Assembly: GCF_013204825.1 (NCBI RefSeq)
Contig: NZ_JABMKV010000002.1
Coordinates: 310,001 to 374,000 of the forward strand
Source: Pedobacter boryungensis
GTDB lineage: Bacteria > Bacteroidota > Bacteroidia > Sphingobacteriales > Sphingobacteriaceae
DNA length: 64,000 nucleotides
Direction of reading: 5' to 3'
Numbering within the stretch: the stretch's first letter is position 1; every line of letters begins with the position of its first letter. The notes below the pieces were generated by a model, which was given only the letters and a program-made list of their open reading frames with translations, made no database searches and was not told where the DNA came from. The position numbers and the translations under genes were made by a program. Below are positions 23,984-32,688 of the stretch, one piece after another.

Positions 23984-26359
23984 ATGAGATACATGAACAA
24001 AATTGTATTTAATATAGTTATGCTCTTGCTATTAATCAGCGGAAGTACTTTGAATGCACAGATATTACCTGCGCTACAACAAGCATTTACGAATTACCAG
24101 CAAAAAGTATTTCAAGAAAAAATGTTTATGCATACCGATAAGGAATCTTATCTGGTAGGAGAACTTATCTGGTTTAAAATTTATAATGTTGATGCAACTA
24201 ATCGGCAACCTGCAACAATTAGTAAGATTGCGTATGTAGAGGTATTGGATCAGCAAAACAACCCTATACTACAAACTAAAATTGAATTGAATAATGGTAG
24301 CGGTAGTGGCTCTTTGGACATTCCGAATATGGCTAAAAGCGGAAAATACAAATTGAGGGCATATACCAATTGGATGAAAAATTTTGGACCAGATGTCTTT
24401 TTTGAAAAACCCCTAGTTCTTCTTAACCCACAAAATGCACCAGAAAAGCAAAATGCTACCAATAATACTACAGATTTACAGTTTTTTCCAGAAGGCGGAG
24501 ACCTCGTTGTTGGAATTACCTCTACAGTAGGCTTTAGGGCAATTAGCCCAAATGGGAAAGGAATTTTTTTAAAAGGAGCAGTTGTTGATGATCGGAATGA
24601 TACTGTAGCTAGATTTCAGACTTTAAAATTTGGAAATGGTCAGTTTAAATTTACTCCTATTAGTGGGCGTACCTATAAAGCAATTGCCATTATTTCAAAT
24701 GGAGAGGTACTAATTAAAGAACTTCCTTTAGCACTTAGACAAGGGTATGTGATGAACCTAACTCATACGAATTCAGGGAAGTTAGATTTAGTAGTACGAA
24801 CAAATATAGCTGCAAATAGAGTTTATGCGTTCATTCACCAAGGAAAGAAAGTAATTGTAGCCTTGGATGCATCTATTGATGAGAAAAAAGCTACTCTCCA
24901 GATAGATAAAGAAAAACTACCTGAAGGCATTTCTTATATTACCATATTTGATCAAGAGGGTAAGCCTGTTTGTGAAAGATTGTTTTTTAAACCACCGACA
25001 AAAAAACTTCAAATACTTGCCAAATCCGATTTATTACAATATAAACAGCGTCAAAAAGTAGCGGTGAATATTGAGACTAAAAATGAAATAAGTCAACCTA
25101 AAGAAGCTAATTTATCAGTCTCGGTTCGAAAATTAGATTCCTTGGAATTTAAAAATCAGAATGATATCACTAGTTATATGTGGTTGAGTTCTGAATTGAA
25201 AGGTGAATTTGAATCACCAGAATATTACTTAAATAATACTACAGAAGAAAGCAATCAGGCATTAGAGAATTTATTGCTTACTCAAGGTTGGAGAAAACTG
25301 AATTGGACTGAAGTACTACAGAACACCACGCCTTCTTTCAAGTATTTACCAGAATATAATGGACATATTGTTTCTGGAACCCTAAAAAATGGAAATGTAC
25401 CTTCAGAAGTAAATACATTGGTGTATATGAGTGTTCCTAGTAGAAGACTTCAATTCTATGCCTCAAAAACAGATGCAAATGGTAAGTTCTTATTTAACAC
25501 GAAAGACTTTTATGGATCCAATGAGGTAATTATACAAACCAATTATAAAATAGATAGTACTTCCACTATTTCAATTCAAAGCCCTTTTTCTGAACAATAC
25601 AGCACAACAAAGTACACACCTCTAACCTTACAGCAAAACGTAATTGGGCAGTTGGAAAAAAGGAACTTAGGCGTTCAGGTTCAAAATATGTACGTAAGCA
25701 ACCAAATGAAGCAATTTTACGCTCCAAATGTAGATAGTACTGATTTTTTTCAAACAGCCTATAAAACCTATAAAATTAATGAGTATACACGCTTCAATAG
25801 GTTAGAAGATGTATTGCGAGAATATGTAAGGGAAGTATTGGTCTCTAAAAGGAACAATAACTTTCACATGAATATGGTTAGCAAAACAGTTTATTTTAGT
25901 GAAGACCCCTTAGTGTTAATTGATGGTGTTCCTCATTTTGACTTTAATAAATTGATGACTATAGATCCAAATGTGTTTGAAAAATTAGAAGTGGTGCGAG
26001 ATCAATATTATTATGGGTCAATTATGGCTGAAGGAATTCTAAAATTCACTACTTATAAAAGCAAATTATCGACAGTAGAATTAGATCCTCATGCCATTGT
26101 ATTAGATTATGAGGGTATGCAATTGCAGCGAGAATTCTATATGCCAGTATACGATAATGCGGAACAGAAAAATAGTCGCCTACCAGATTTTAGAAACGTT
26201 TTATATTGGTCTCCAAATTTAACTACGAATGTAAAGGGTGTCGGGCAATTCAGTTTTTACACTTCAGATCAACCGGGTACATATATTGGTGTAATTCAAG
26301 GAATGACGAATGAAGGCTTAGCTGGCAGTAAAACGTTTACTTTTGAAGTTGTAAAATAA
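23984..26359 (+). CDS. MG2-domain secreted protein with TonB plug-like C-terminal part
   Basis: Starting at the ATG at 23984 (MRYMNKIV), 5 nt after the DUF4249 stop, it has 791 residues; an in-frame TTG at 23969 is less likely. A signal peptide ends near LNAQ. An MG2-like (alpha-2-macroglobulin) domain follows, with FMHTDKESYLVGELIWFKIY at about 40-60. Further beta domains follow, and a plug-like segment with VLIDGVPHFDF and VFEKLEVVRDQYYYG near 640-690. Such proteins are common partners of TonB receptors in Bacteroidota, with no defined function. It is the last gene of the unit. Confidence 0.85.
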   Translation: MRYMNKIVFNIVMLLLLISGSTLNAQILPALQQAFTNYQQKVFQEKMFMHTDKESYLVGELIWFKIYNVDATNRQPATISKIAYVEVLDQQNNPILQTKIELNNGSGSGSLDIPNMAKSGKYKLRAYTNWMKNFGPDVFFEKPLVLLNPQNAPEKQNATNNTTDLQFFPEGGDLVVGITSTVGFRAISPNGKGIFLKGAVVDDRNDTVARFQTLKFGNGQFKFTPISGRTYKAIAIISNGEVLIKELPLALRQGYVMNLTHTNSGKLDLVVRTNIAANRVYAFIHQGKKVIVALDASIDEKKATLQIDKEKLPEGISYITIFDQEGKPVCERLFFKPPTKKLQILAKSDLLQYKQRQKVAVNIETKNEISQPKEANLSVSVRKLDSLEFKNQNDITSYMWLSSELKGEFESPEYYLNNTTEESNQALENLLLTQGWRKLNWTEVLQNTTPSFKYLPEYNGHIVSGTLKNGNVPSEVNTLVYMSVPSRRLQFYASKTDANGKFLFNTKDFYGSNEVIIQTNYKIDSTSTISIQSPFSEQYSTTKYTPLTLQQNVIGQLEKRNLGVQVQNMYVSNQMKQFYAPNVDSTDFFQTAYKTYKINEYTRFNRLEDVLREYVREVLVSKRNNNFHMNMVSKTVYFSEDPLVLIDGVPHFDFNKLMTIDPNVFEKLEVVRDQYYYGSIMAEGILKFTTYKSKLSTVELDPHAIVLDYEGMQLQREFYMPVYDNAEQKNSRLPDFRNVLYWSPNLTTNVKGVGQFSFYTSDQPGTYIGVIQGMTNEGLAGSKTFTFEVVK

Positions 26360-26556
26360 CTCACCCAACTCTATAGACTCTTAAAAGCATTTATCTGTAA
26401 TTATAAGATTAATCGCATGTTCTTTAAGTGGTGATGTGTAGTATTCTTTTAAGTGTCTTAATTAAAAATAATATTTTTAAAACTGTTGCTAAATTAACCT
26501 GTTTATAAAAAAACCATCTAATGATACTAATTTGTTTCATTTAACTAGGTTTAATC

Positions 26557-26730
26557 ATGGCAAAATATTCGAAAAAAGCAGGCGAAAAAGTCGAGCAAGC
26601 AATGCATGAAAAAAAAGAAGGAACGTTAAAAACCGGAACAGGTAAAAAAGTAACTTCTAAAAAACAAGCCATCGCAATAGGCTTATCAGAAGCTAAGAAA
26701 GAAGGTGCAAAGGTTCCAAAAAAGAAGTAA
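26557..26730 (+). CDS. Small basic protein (DUF6496-like)
   Basis: A 57-residue ORF, ATG at 26557, starts MAKYSKKAGEKVEQAMHEKK and continues with TGKKVTSKKQAIAIGLSEAKK. Proteins of this composition are annotated DUF6496 in Bacteroidota. It is very rich in Lys, without Cys or hydrophobic segments, and may bind nucleic acids. It is alone, and a bidirectional terminator follows. Confidence 0.8.
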   Translation: MAKYSKKAGEKVEQAMHEKKEGTLKTGTGKKVTSKKQAIAIGLSEAKKEGAKVPKKK

Positions 26731-26762
26731 TGCAGGCTGGAATACAGGTTTAATCAACAAAA

Positions 26763-26797
26763 AAATCGCTTGCAATGAGTTAAAATGCAAGCGATTT
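26763..26797. terminator. Bidirectional terminator
   Basis: AAATCGCTTGCA and TGCAAGCGATTT form a perfect 12-bp hairpin between convergent genes. The minus strand has the longer T run (TTTTTTT), serving the exported-protein operon that ends at 26815. Confidence 0.8.
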
Positions 26798-26814
26798 GAA
26801 ATCGAATTAATTAA

Positions 26815-27774
26815 TTACCACCAACCTTTAACGTTATAAATAACTGCTTGTGGCTGTTGCGCAGTGGCATAGGCCGCAGCAGCAGAATAGGCTGATTTTA
26901 AGACATCAGCATCTGCTTGTTGTTGCTTAAATATAAAGTTCCATTCACGTTTATCATTTTCCTTAATGCTTTTTGCAATTTGATTAACAAAGGTTTTTAC
27001 ATCTGTGTAACAAGAAGAATTTGGATCAATTTGCGATAGGATTTCGCCAGCTCTATTTGCGCCTTCGAAATTCTGATTTGCTGCCCAAACGGTTTTGGCT
27101 TCCAATAATTTGACTTGACACATTTTATTAATGTGTTTCTTATAAATCGGGATGATTGCTGTTCTTGCTTTGCTGTAACAAGCACTACTTGATTCTGGTA
27201 TGCCCGATAACTTATAAAATGCCTCTTCATACCTTCCTTGATTCGCTAAGCTTTGTGCATCGCTGATAATAAAGTCACAACGGGTGTTGTAATATTTTAA
27301 GATTTTTGCTTTTCCAGATTCTAAAAATGCCTGAATAGCAGTGTTGCTGCCATTAATGTTTTTTATAGCAGAGATATAAGCTTTCGTTTCATTCTCGCCT
27401 ACACCTCTTACACTAACTGTAGTACTGGCGAATTTTGTGCCCTCTATTCCATCACCAACATAGAGGGTTACATCTAAAGATAATGCTACCATGGTTGGGG
27501 CAGTCGCTGTTACATCTTTTGAAAGTACACCAACGTTTGCAGTGATAATAAATCGTTCGCTCATGTTGCTGCCACCAATTCCATTTTGAGAGATGAGCTG
27601 ATTTAACTTATTAGATAAAATGCTTCTGGCTGATTCTGGCATTTTTTCAATTTGATCGGGTACATAGGCTGCAAGCGTTATTCTACCAAGATCATCTGAT
27701 TTACCCTGCGTATTTTGGGCATGTGCACCTAAAACAGTAAATAGCGCAATAAAGAAAATTAGTAATTTTTTCAT
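26815..27774 (-). CDS. Exported hypothetical protein, last gene of the DUF6175 operon
   Basis: The 319-residue protein has a signal peptide (about 1-20, ALFTVLGAHAQ). It has a first alpha/beta part with ITLAAYVPDQIEKMPESA, then an alpha-helical, TPR-like middle (about 165-250) and an Ala/Gln-rich end. It starts 16 nt after the DUF6175 stop. The first half may resemble the CsgG-like fold of its neighbours; this is a weak impression. The function is unknown. Confidence 0.75.
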   Translation of the reverse strand: MKKLLIFFIALFTVLGAHAQNTQGKSDDLGRITLAAYVPDQIEKMPESARSILSNKLNQLISQNGIGGSNMSERFIITANVGVLSKDVTATAPTMVALSLDVTLYVGDGIEGTKFASTTVSVRGVGENETKAYISAIKNINGSNTAIQAFLESGKAKILKYYNTRCDFIISDAQSLANQGRYEEAFYKLSGIPESSSACYSKARTAIIPIYKKHINKMCQVKLLEAKTVWAANQNFEGANRAGEILSQIDPNSSCYTDVKTFVNQIAKSIKENDKREWNFIFKQQQADADVLKSAYSAAAAYATAQQPQAVIYNVKGWW

Positions 27775-27790
27775 GTTTAGCTTTTAATTT

Positions 27791-28753
27791 TTATTTATCT
27801 CCCAAAACAATTACAGCCTGACCAAGTCCTTTAGTCATTAGTTTATTTACTATGGTATAAGGCGCTGCGGTAAGGAATTTTTGAAGATTTCTAGTAAATC
27901 CTCTGGCATCAATTGCGTTGCCTGAAGCATCGTATAACGGAATACGCACTTGCTCAAACAGTAACATATTTTCTGTTGATTCGCTGGTGCTAAATCTGCC
28001 TTTAACGGTATTTGCTCTCATCCAATTTTCGATGATCGTACCTAATTCCTCTCCACCATATTCCTTCTCCAAATCACCATTCCATTTTTCGAATTTCTTA
28101 ACACGAACAATAATTTCACGACCATTCGCAAATAGATCATCAAAATGACGTTGCAAGCCTGCGTTAAAATTATCGATCTTATCAATTACTGCTTCTTCTA
28201 ACATTACCGCTGGGTCTGCACTAAACGAAGGGTTTCCTGTGCCACCTGCGGTTGCCACTTCCTTATCAGTATACGCATCAATTCCTTGCAAGGTAAAACG
28301 GATCGATTTTTTAGGTCCTGTTTTTAAAACTTCAAAGGTTAACTGCATAATGATATCGGCTTTAGCAGTCTTCCTTAATTTATCAATTGGAGATTCTACT
28401 ACGCCGCTACCACCACTTTTAGAGGTAAGCATAGCATCTTCGGCGCTTTCAGATGCCAATGATTTCATTACAGATTCCATGTTTTTTAAAGGGAAACCTC
28501 TATCTGCCATTAATCCGTTAATTTTACTAATCATTGCAATTAGATCGGCATTTTCTTGAAATGCTCTTTTATAGTCAGGAACTTTTTCTTTTGTTCCCTG
28601 ATTATCGAATTCTTTCATGTAACCATTCTGATTGCACCAAACATCGCTTGGCACCACCATAATTGTAGGTTTTTTTGCTTGAGAGAATACAGATGTGGTA
28701 AAGCCCAGTATCATGAAAGATAAGAGCATTATTTTGATGATTTTTAGTTTCAT
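27791..28753 (-). CDS. DUF6175 exported protein (CsgG-like region)
   Basis: The 320-residue protein has a signal peptide (about 1-25) and then PTIMVVPSDVWCNQNGYMKE, which I recall as the start of the DUF6175 family. A later stretch, ADIIMQLTFEVLKTGPKKSI, fits the CsgG/TolB-like beta sheet. Proteins of this type may form part of an envelope secretion or surface-assembly complex. It is the fourth gene of five closely spaced exported proteins (gaps of 10-30 nt). Confidence 0.8.
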   Translation of the reverse strand: MKLKIIKIMLLSFMILGFTTSVFSQAKKPTIMVVPSDVWCNQNGYMKEFDNQGTKEKVPDYKRAFQENADLIAMISKINGLMADRGFPLKNMESVMKSLASESAEDAMLTSKSGGSGVVESPIDKLRKTAKADIIMQLTFEVLKTGPKKSIRFTLQGIDAYTDKEVATAGGTGNPSFSADPAVMLEEAVIDKIDNFNAGLQRHFDDLFANGREIIVRVKKFEKWNGDLEKEYGGEELGTIIENWMRANTVKGRFSTSESTENMLLFEQVRIPLYDASGNAIDARGFTRNLQKFLTAAPYTIVNKLMTKGLGQAVIVLGDK

Positions 28754-28772
28754 ATCTATCTTTTATGCTAGG

Positions 28773-29261
28773 TTATTGTTTAAGAATGCCATCGGCAATC
28801 ATTTTTTGTTTAAGCTCTGGTTTTTTAATTTTAATGATAAATCCACTATTGATCATTCTTTTTGCATACTCAGGGTCTTTTGAAAAGTTCACCTCAACCA
28901 TATCATCTTTAATAAAAGCGTAGTTTCTGTATGCTCCACCATCAGCGAAAAACTTATTAAAATAAGCTTCATTATTAGCTTTAATATTCGCTTCTGCTAA
29001 AATTGGTTTCACATCGCAGGTTGCTTTTCCTTCTACAATGCCTCCAAATAAAATATCATTTATTGCATTCTTTTTAGCTTGTTCAATAACGGTAACTGTT
29101 TCTGCAGTGTTTGACCATGCATTTACAATTTGAGTTCCATCTAGCTCCACACTCACACATTCTGTTTTATGGGTGTAATAGTTATTTGCAATTTTAGGAG
29201 TTGAACAACTTGCATAGCTTAGCAATACAGCTAAACCAGCGTATAATAATTTCTTTCTCAT
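28773..29261 (-). CDS. Lipoprotein, paralogue of the next gene upstream
   Basis: The 162-residue protein has a lipoprotein signal with lipobox around SYASCST (Cys19). It contains VIEQAKKNAINDILFGG, which aligns with AIEQAKKNAVHAIIFKG in the 175-residue protein encoded 10 nt upstream, followed in both by a short FF or YF segment and by DGxxK-like endings (ADGILKQ versus EDAGILKS). The pair therefore arose by duplication. LPP20-type lipoproteins share a similar fold. The function is unknown. Confidence 0.78.
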   Translation of the reverse strand: MRKKLLYAGLAVLLSYASCSTPKIANNYYTHKTECVSVELDGTQIVNAWSNTAETVTVIEQAKKNAINDILFGGIVEGKATCDVKPILAEANIKANNEAYFNKFFADGGAYRNYAFIKDDMVEVNFSKDPEYAKRMINSGFIIKIKKPELKQKMIADGILKQ

Positions 29262-29271
29262 TGTTTAAAAA

Positions 29272-29799
29272 TTAAAAGCCAGCATTAAGAGATTTCAGAA
29301 TGCCTGCGTCTTCTAAATCTTTTCTTAGTAAAGCAACATTCACAGAAACAAGCACACCAATTTTGTATTCTTTACCTACTCTTAGTCTATCTTCCGCTGC
29401 TACTGCACCATCAGTTGTTAAAGAAACAAACTTCATGTATTTACCCCCTTCACTAAAAAAGTCGGTGAAGAACTCTTTCTTTTCTTCTTCAATATTTACG
29501 TTTGTGGTGAGGGGTGGTTTACCAGCAATACCTGTTTTACCTGGAAATCCTTTAAAAATAATTGCATGTACAGCATTCTTTTTGGCTTGTTCAATGGCTA
29601 CTGCTGGGCGTTTAGAGTACGACCATACTTTAACTAAATAAGTTCCTTGTACGCCGGTTCCGGCTACTTCAACTTCATATCGCCAAGCTTCTGTTTGTTC
29701 GTCGGCCTTTTTCTTTGCATGCGCTTGCGCTTTAGTAGTTAGAGAGAATCCAACTACAAAAAGGCACAATAAGAGCGAACTTAAGATGTGTTTTTTCAT
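29272..29799 (-). CDS. Exported protein, paralogue of the following lipoprotein
   Basis: The 175-residue protein has a signal peptide (about 1-26) but no lipobox, so it is periplasmic or secreted rather than lipid-anchored. Its body shares the EQAKKNA core, GTYLVKVWSYS-type strand and C-terminal helix with the lipoprotein that follows. It is second in the operon, 29 nt after the 447-residue gene. Confidence 0.78.
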   Translation of the reverse strand: MKKHILSSLLLCLFVVGFSLTTKAQAHAKKKADEQTEAWRYEVEVAGTGVQGTYLVKVWSYSKRPAVAIEQAKKNAVHAIIFKGFPGKTGIAGKPPLTTNVNIEEEKKEFFTDFFSEGGKYMKFVSLTTDGAVAAEDRLRVGKEYKIGVLVSVNVALLRKDLEDAGILKSLNAGF

Positions 29800-29828
29800 C
29801 TGTATAATAAATATTAATAATTGTTGGT

Positions 29829-31172
29829 TTATTTGATTTGTCTAATTAGCATTCCCGCAGCGAAGTTTTTACCACCTTTAAAGGTTGTTCTATCAATTGG
29901 GGTTTTAGATTTACTTTTTTTATCCTCCTTTTCAGATAGCTCTCCTTCTGCAGCATTGTATCTGTTGTCCCAAATCGAATTTTTATCGACGGTGATAATA
30001 CCTTTTCTCACGTATGCTGTTAAGCCAGTTTTAGGATCTAGGGTCTGTTCCAATACCTCGAATTTATCACCTCCTTCTATGCCTTCTTTTAGGCCAATTT
30101 TAGCCGTGATAGGTTCTCCAGAGTACAATGGTGTTTTCGGCTTAAATACATCGTATTCTTTTTGGAGTTTTGCGAAAACATTATCTACGTTTCGTACTGT
30201 TGCTAATTCTACAATTTCATCTTCAGTTCTTTTAGATTTTAAGGAGAACGTAACGAGTGTACTAGATTTTTCGCTACCTACAAATTCCATGTCAAAATCT
30301 GATGCGTTGTCAAATGCTTGCTTTTTCTTCACATTTAAGCTCTTTTTATCCATCCAGTATTTATCATAAAAAACGGCTGCAGTCGTGTCGTTCCATTTCA
30401 ATCGATATAAATAAGAGGTTGTCCACACAGAATATCCTTCTTTGGTTTTGTTATAAACTGCTTCGGCGGCTTTATCTGCAAGCATTTGACCGAAAGTGCC
30501 TAATTTTGAGGTTTGTGTTTTGGCAGCTAACATAATAGCCAAGGCAATAGGCTCATTACTTACAAATTTCAGTTTTGTAAAAACAACAAAGGTGTTTTTG
30601 ATCAATTCTTCACCTGCATCAGCTAAAGAGGCAGTTCCTCTTGCAGATCCCTTTGCAATATTTGCTGCCATTTCCGTTGCGTCATATGAACCTCTTTCTG
30701 CAATAAGTTTCATGTCAAAAGAACCATCTGGCTGACGGTCGAACCATTTTGCGATAAGTTGATTGGCAATCTTTTTATCCTTAATGAACTTATTAATTAC
30801 TAATGACATTTCGGAGCCATCACCATCACTTCCTTTTAATGCACCAGCTGTTGCGGTTAAACTACTAAACATCCCTTTTTTTGAGCTAGTGGCGGCGGTG
30901 GTTGGAGCAGTTCCAACAACACCATATTGTGATGGATCGAAAGAATTAAAGCCAATAGAATGGTTATTGTATTTTTCTGGAAACGGAGCATTACTGTAGG
31001 CTTTCATTACCGTTTCTTTTCTAGGAAAATCTTCTGATTCAAGTAAGATCAAATGGAGCGAATTTCTGCGGTATTTTACTGCACTTTCTGCATCGCCAGC
31101 TTGGGCTTTTACTAGGGTACTAAAACCCATAAGTAACCCAAATAAAACAAATAATTTTTGTGGAATTTTCAT
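29829..31172 (-). CDS. Large exported protein, first gene of the DUF6175 operon
   Basis: The 447-residue protein has a signal peptide (about 1-24). It has a segment LHLILLESEDFPRKETVMKA, a long helical middle and a final part (about 300-447) of beta strands with KTPLYSGEPITAKIGLKEG. I do not recognise a domain. It leads the five-gene operon; 363 nt separate it from the divergent thiamine pyrophosphokinase-like gene. Confidence 0.78.
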   Translation of the reverse strand: MKIPQKLFVLFGLLMGFSTLVKAQAGDAESAVKYRRNSLHLILLESEDFPRKETVMKAYSNAPFPEKYNNHSIGFNSFDPSQYGVVGTAPTTAATSSKKGMFSSLTATAGALKGSDGDGSEMSLVINKFIKDKKIANQLIAKWFDRQPDGSFDMKLIAERGSYDATEMAANIAKGSARGTASLADAGEELIKNTFVVFTKLKFVSNEPIALAIMLAAKTQTSKLGTFGQMLADKAAEAVYNKTKEGYSVWTTSYLYRLKWNDTTAAVFYDKYWMDKKSLNVKKKQAFDNASDFDMEFVGSEKSSTLVTFSLKSKRTEDEIVELATVRNVDNVFAKLQKEYDVFKPKTPLYSGEPITAKIGLKEGIEGGDKFEVLEQTLDPKTGLTAYVRKGIITVDKNSIWDNRYNAAEGELSEKEDKKSKSKTPIDRTTFKGGKNFAAGMLIRQIK

Positions 31173-31535
31173 AATATTGATATAGTTTGTTTGGTTTAAG
31201 AGCGTTGTATGATAACCTAAATAGCTTTATAATAGCTTTGCCTTAATTTTCGTTTAGCATTATATTATTCGTCTATTTTTAACTATTAATTATTATGTTT
31301 TCCTTTAGGTAGGATTTCTTAACTAAAAGTCAATAAATTGGATGTAACAAAAAATACCTACTTATGGGTATTTTTCATTCATTTTTGCCACTTTTTGAGT
31401 GATGTAAAGATTTTTACTGCCTATTTTGGTGATTTGCTGTTAGATTATGCGAAAAACTATAATTGGAAGTGAGGGGAAACAATCCAATTTGATAACTATT
31501 ACTATAAATACTGAAATTCATTTTATCTTCGCTAC
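31173..31535. other. Divergent intergenic region with one hairpin
   Basis: No gene is seen. AAAAATACC-tacttat-GGGTATTTTT at 31349-31375 is a terminator-like hairpin with A and T flanks. TATCTTCG at 31524-31531 is a near match to TAnnTTTG directly before the ATG at 31536. Confidence 0.45.
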
Positions 31536-32099
31536 ATGTCATCACATCATATTGTAAGAGAAAAACAAGAGCCAGCGCTATATATTCATCATTTAGGTAA
31601 TTTTGACGAAGAATTTCTAGGTCAGTTATTAGAATGGAGCCCCACTTTAATTGTTGCCGCAAGCGAATATGAAAAAGCAATTTCTTTAGGTTTAAAGGTG
31701 GATGTGGTTATTGGACCAGATGAGCAAATGCAACAGCAGGAAAATACAAAGTGGATATTCTCATCTAGAGCTAATTTGCAAACAGTGGTTAAATATTTAA
31801 TTGCAGAAAAATATCCCGCTGTAAACATTATCAGTAAGGAAAATAGATTTGATGATTTAGCCGAGTTTTTACCGGAAATTAATATCGTGTTGTTTACAGA
31901 AACGGAGAAAAGCTATGCAGTTAAACCTGGTTTTAGTGTTTGGAAACCAGCGGGCTCAATTTTTCATATCGATATTATTTCGTATTTCGAAACCAGTAAT
32001 TTAAAGCAAGAAGAGAACGGAGATTTTGTGGTGTTGAATGATGGTTTTGTAAGTTTTAATTTTAGTACTGATTATTTGTTTTTAAGCGAGTTGTTATGA
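31536..32099 (+). CDS. Thiamine pyrophosphokinase-like protein
   Basis: The 187-residue protein resembles Bacteroidota thiamine pyrophosphokinase-like proteins: a first part with ADP/thiamine-fold strands (LIVAASEYEKAISLGLKVDVVIGPDE, partly listed) and a C-terminal beta domain with PGFSVWKPAGSIFHI. VDVVIGPDE corresponds to the Asp-containing motif VIGDFDS of true kinases but lacks the DS, so activity is doubtful. Its stop overlaps the ATG of the GNAT gene by 4 nt. Confidence 0.65.
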   Translation: MSSHHIVREKQEPALYIHHLGNFDEEFLGQLLEWSPTLIVAASEYEKAISLGLKVDVVIGPDEQMQQQENTKWIFSSRANLQTVVKYLIAEKYPAVNIISKENRFDDLAEFLPEINIVLFTETEKSYAVKPGFSVWKPAGSIFHIDIISYFETSNLKQEENGDFVVLNDGFVSFNFSTDYLFLSELL

Positions 32100-32599
32100 T
32101 AGTTTTAAGGAAAGCAAAAGAAGATGATATCGCTATCATTAGCGATTTGGCAGCACAAATTTGGCCACAAACTTACAGCGCTTATATTAGCGCAGAGCAG
32201 TTAAATTACATGCTTGATTTAATGTATAATAGAGGCGAATTATTATCACAACTACAAAAAGGACATACATTTTTAATTGCTACAGAAACTGAACAAGATA
32301 AAGATGTTGGCTTTGCTGGGTTTTCAATTATAGACGCAGAAAATCAAATTTATAAATTACACAAATTATATGTTTTGCCAGAAACGCATGGAAAGGGTGT
32401 TGGTAAAATCCTGATTAATGAAGTAAAGAATGTAGCTGTTCGCAGTGGCGGAAAAGCATTGCAACTTAATGTGAATAGAAATAACAATGCAAAGGAATTT
32501 TATTTAAAGGCAGGCTTTAAAATAAAAGAAACCGTTGACATTGAAATTGGCAACGGTTTCTTGATGAATGATTACGTAATGGAGCTTGAGATCAGCTAA
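32096..32599 (+). CDS. GNAT-family N-acetyltransferase
   Basis: The 167-residue protein has a clear GNAT fold with the acetyl-CoA loop in LPETHGKGVGKILINE (Q/RxxGxG type, around residues 97-112) and the closing strand NVNRNNNAKEFYLKAGFK. The substrate is unknown. Translation is coupled to the thiamine pyrophosphokinase-like gene by an ATGA overlap. Confidence 0.9.
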   Translation: MIVLRKAKEDDIAIISDLAAQIWPQTYSAYISAEQLNYMLDLMYNRGELLSQLQKGHTFLIATETEQDKDVGFAGFSIIDAENQIYKLHKLYVLPETHGKGVGKILINEVKNVAVRSGGKALQLNVNRNNNAKEFYLKAGFKIKETVDIEIGNGFLMNDYVMELEIS

Positions 32600-32640
32600 C
32601 CATCTCGTTATGCTCAGCTTGACTGGCATCTTAATGCAGT

Positions 32641-32682
32641 TACACTATATCATTCCCATTTTCATGAGAATGGTATAGTGTT
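32641..32682. terminator. Bidirectional terminator between the GNAT gene and the M28 peptidase
   Basis: ACACTATATCATTCCC and GAGAATGGTATAGTGT pair over about 15 bp (one wobble, one mismatch) around an 8-nt loop. The region serves the convergent genes ending at 32599 and 32689. Confidence 0.75.
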
Positions 32683-32688
32683 AAAATT

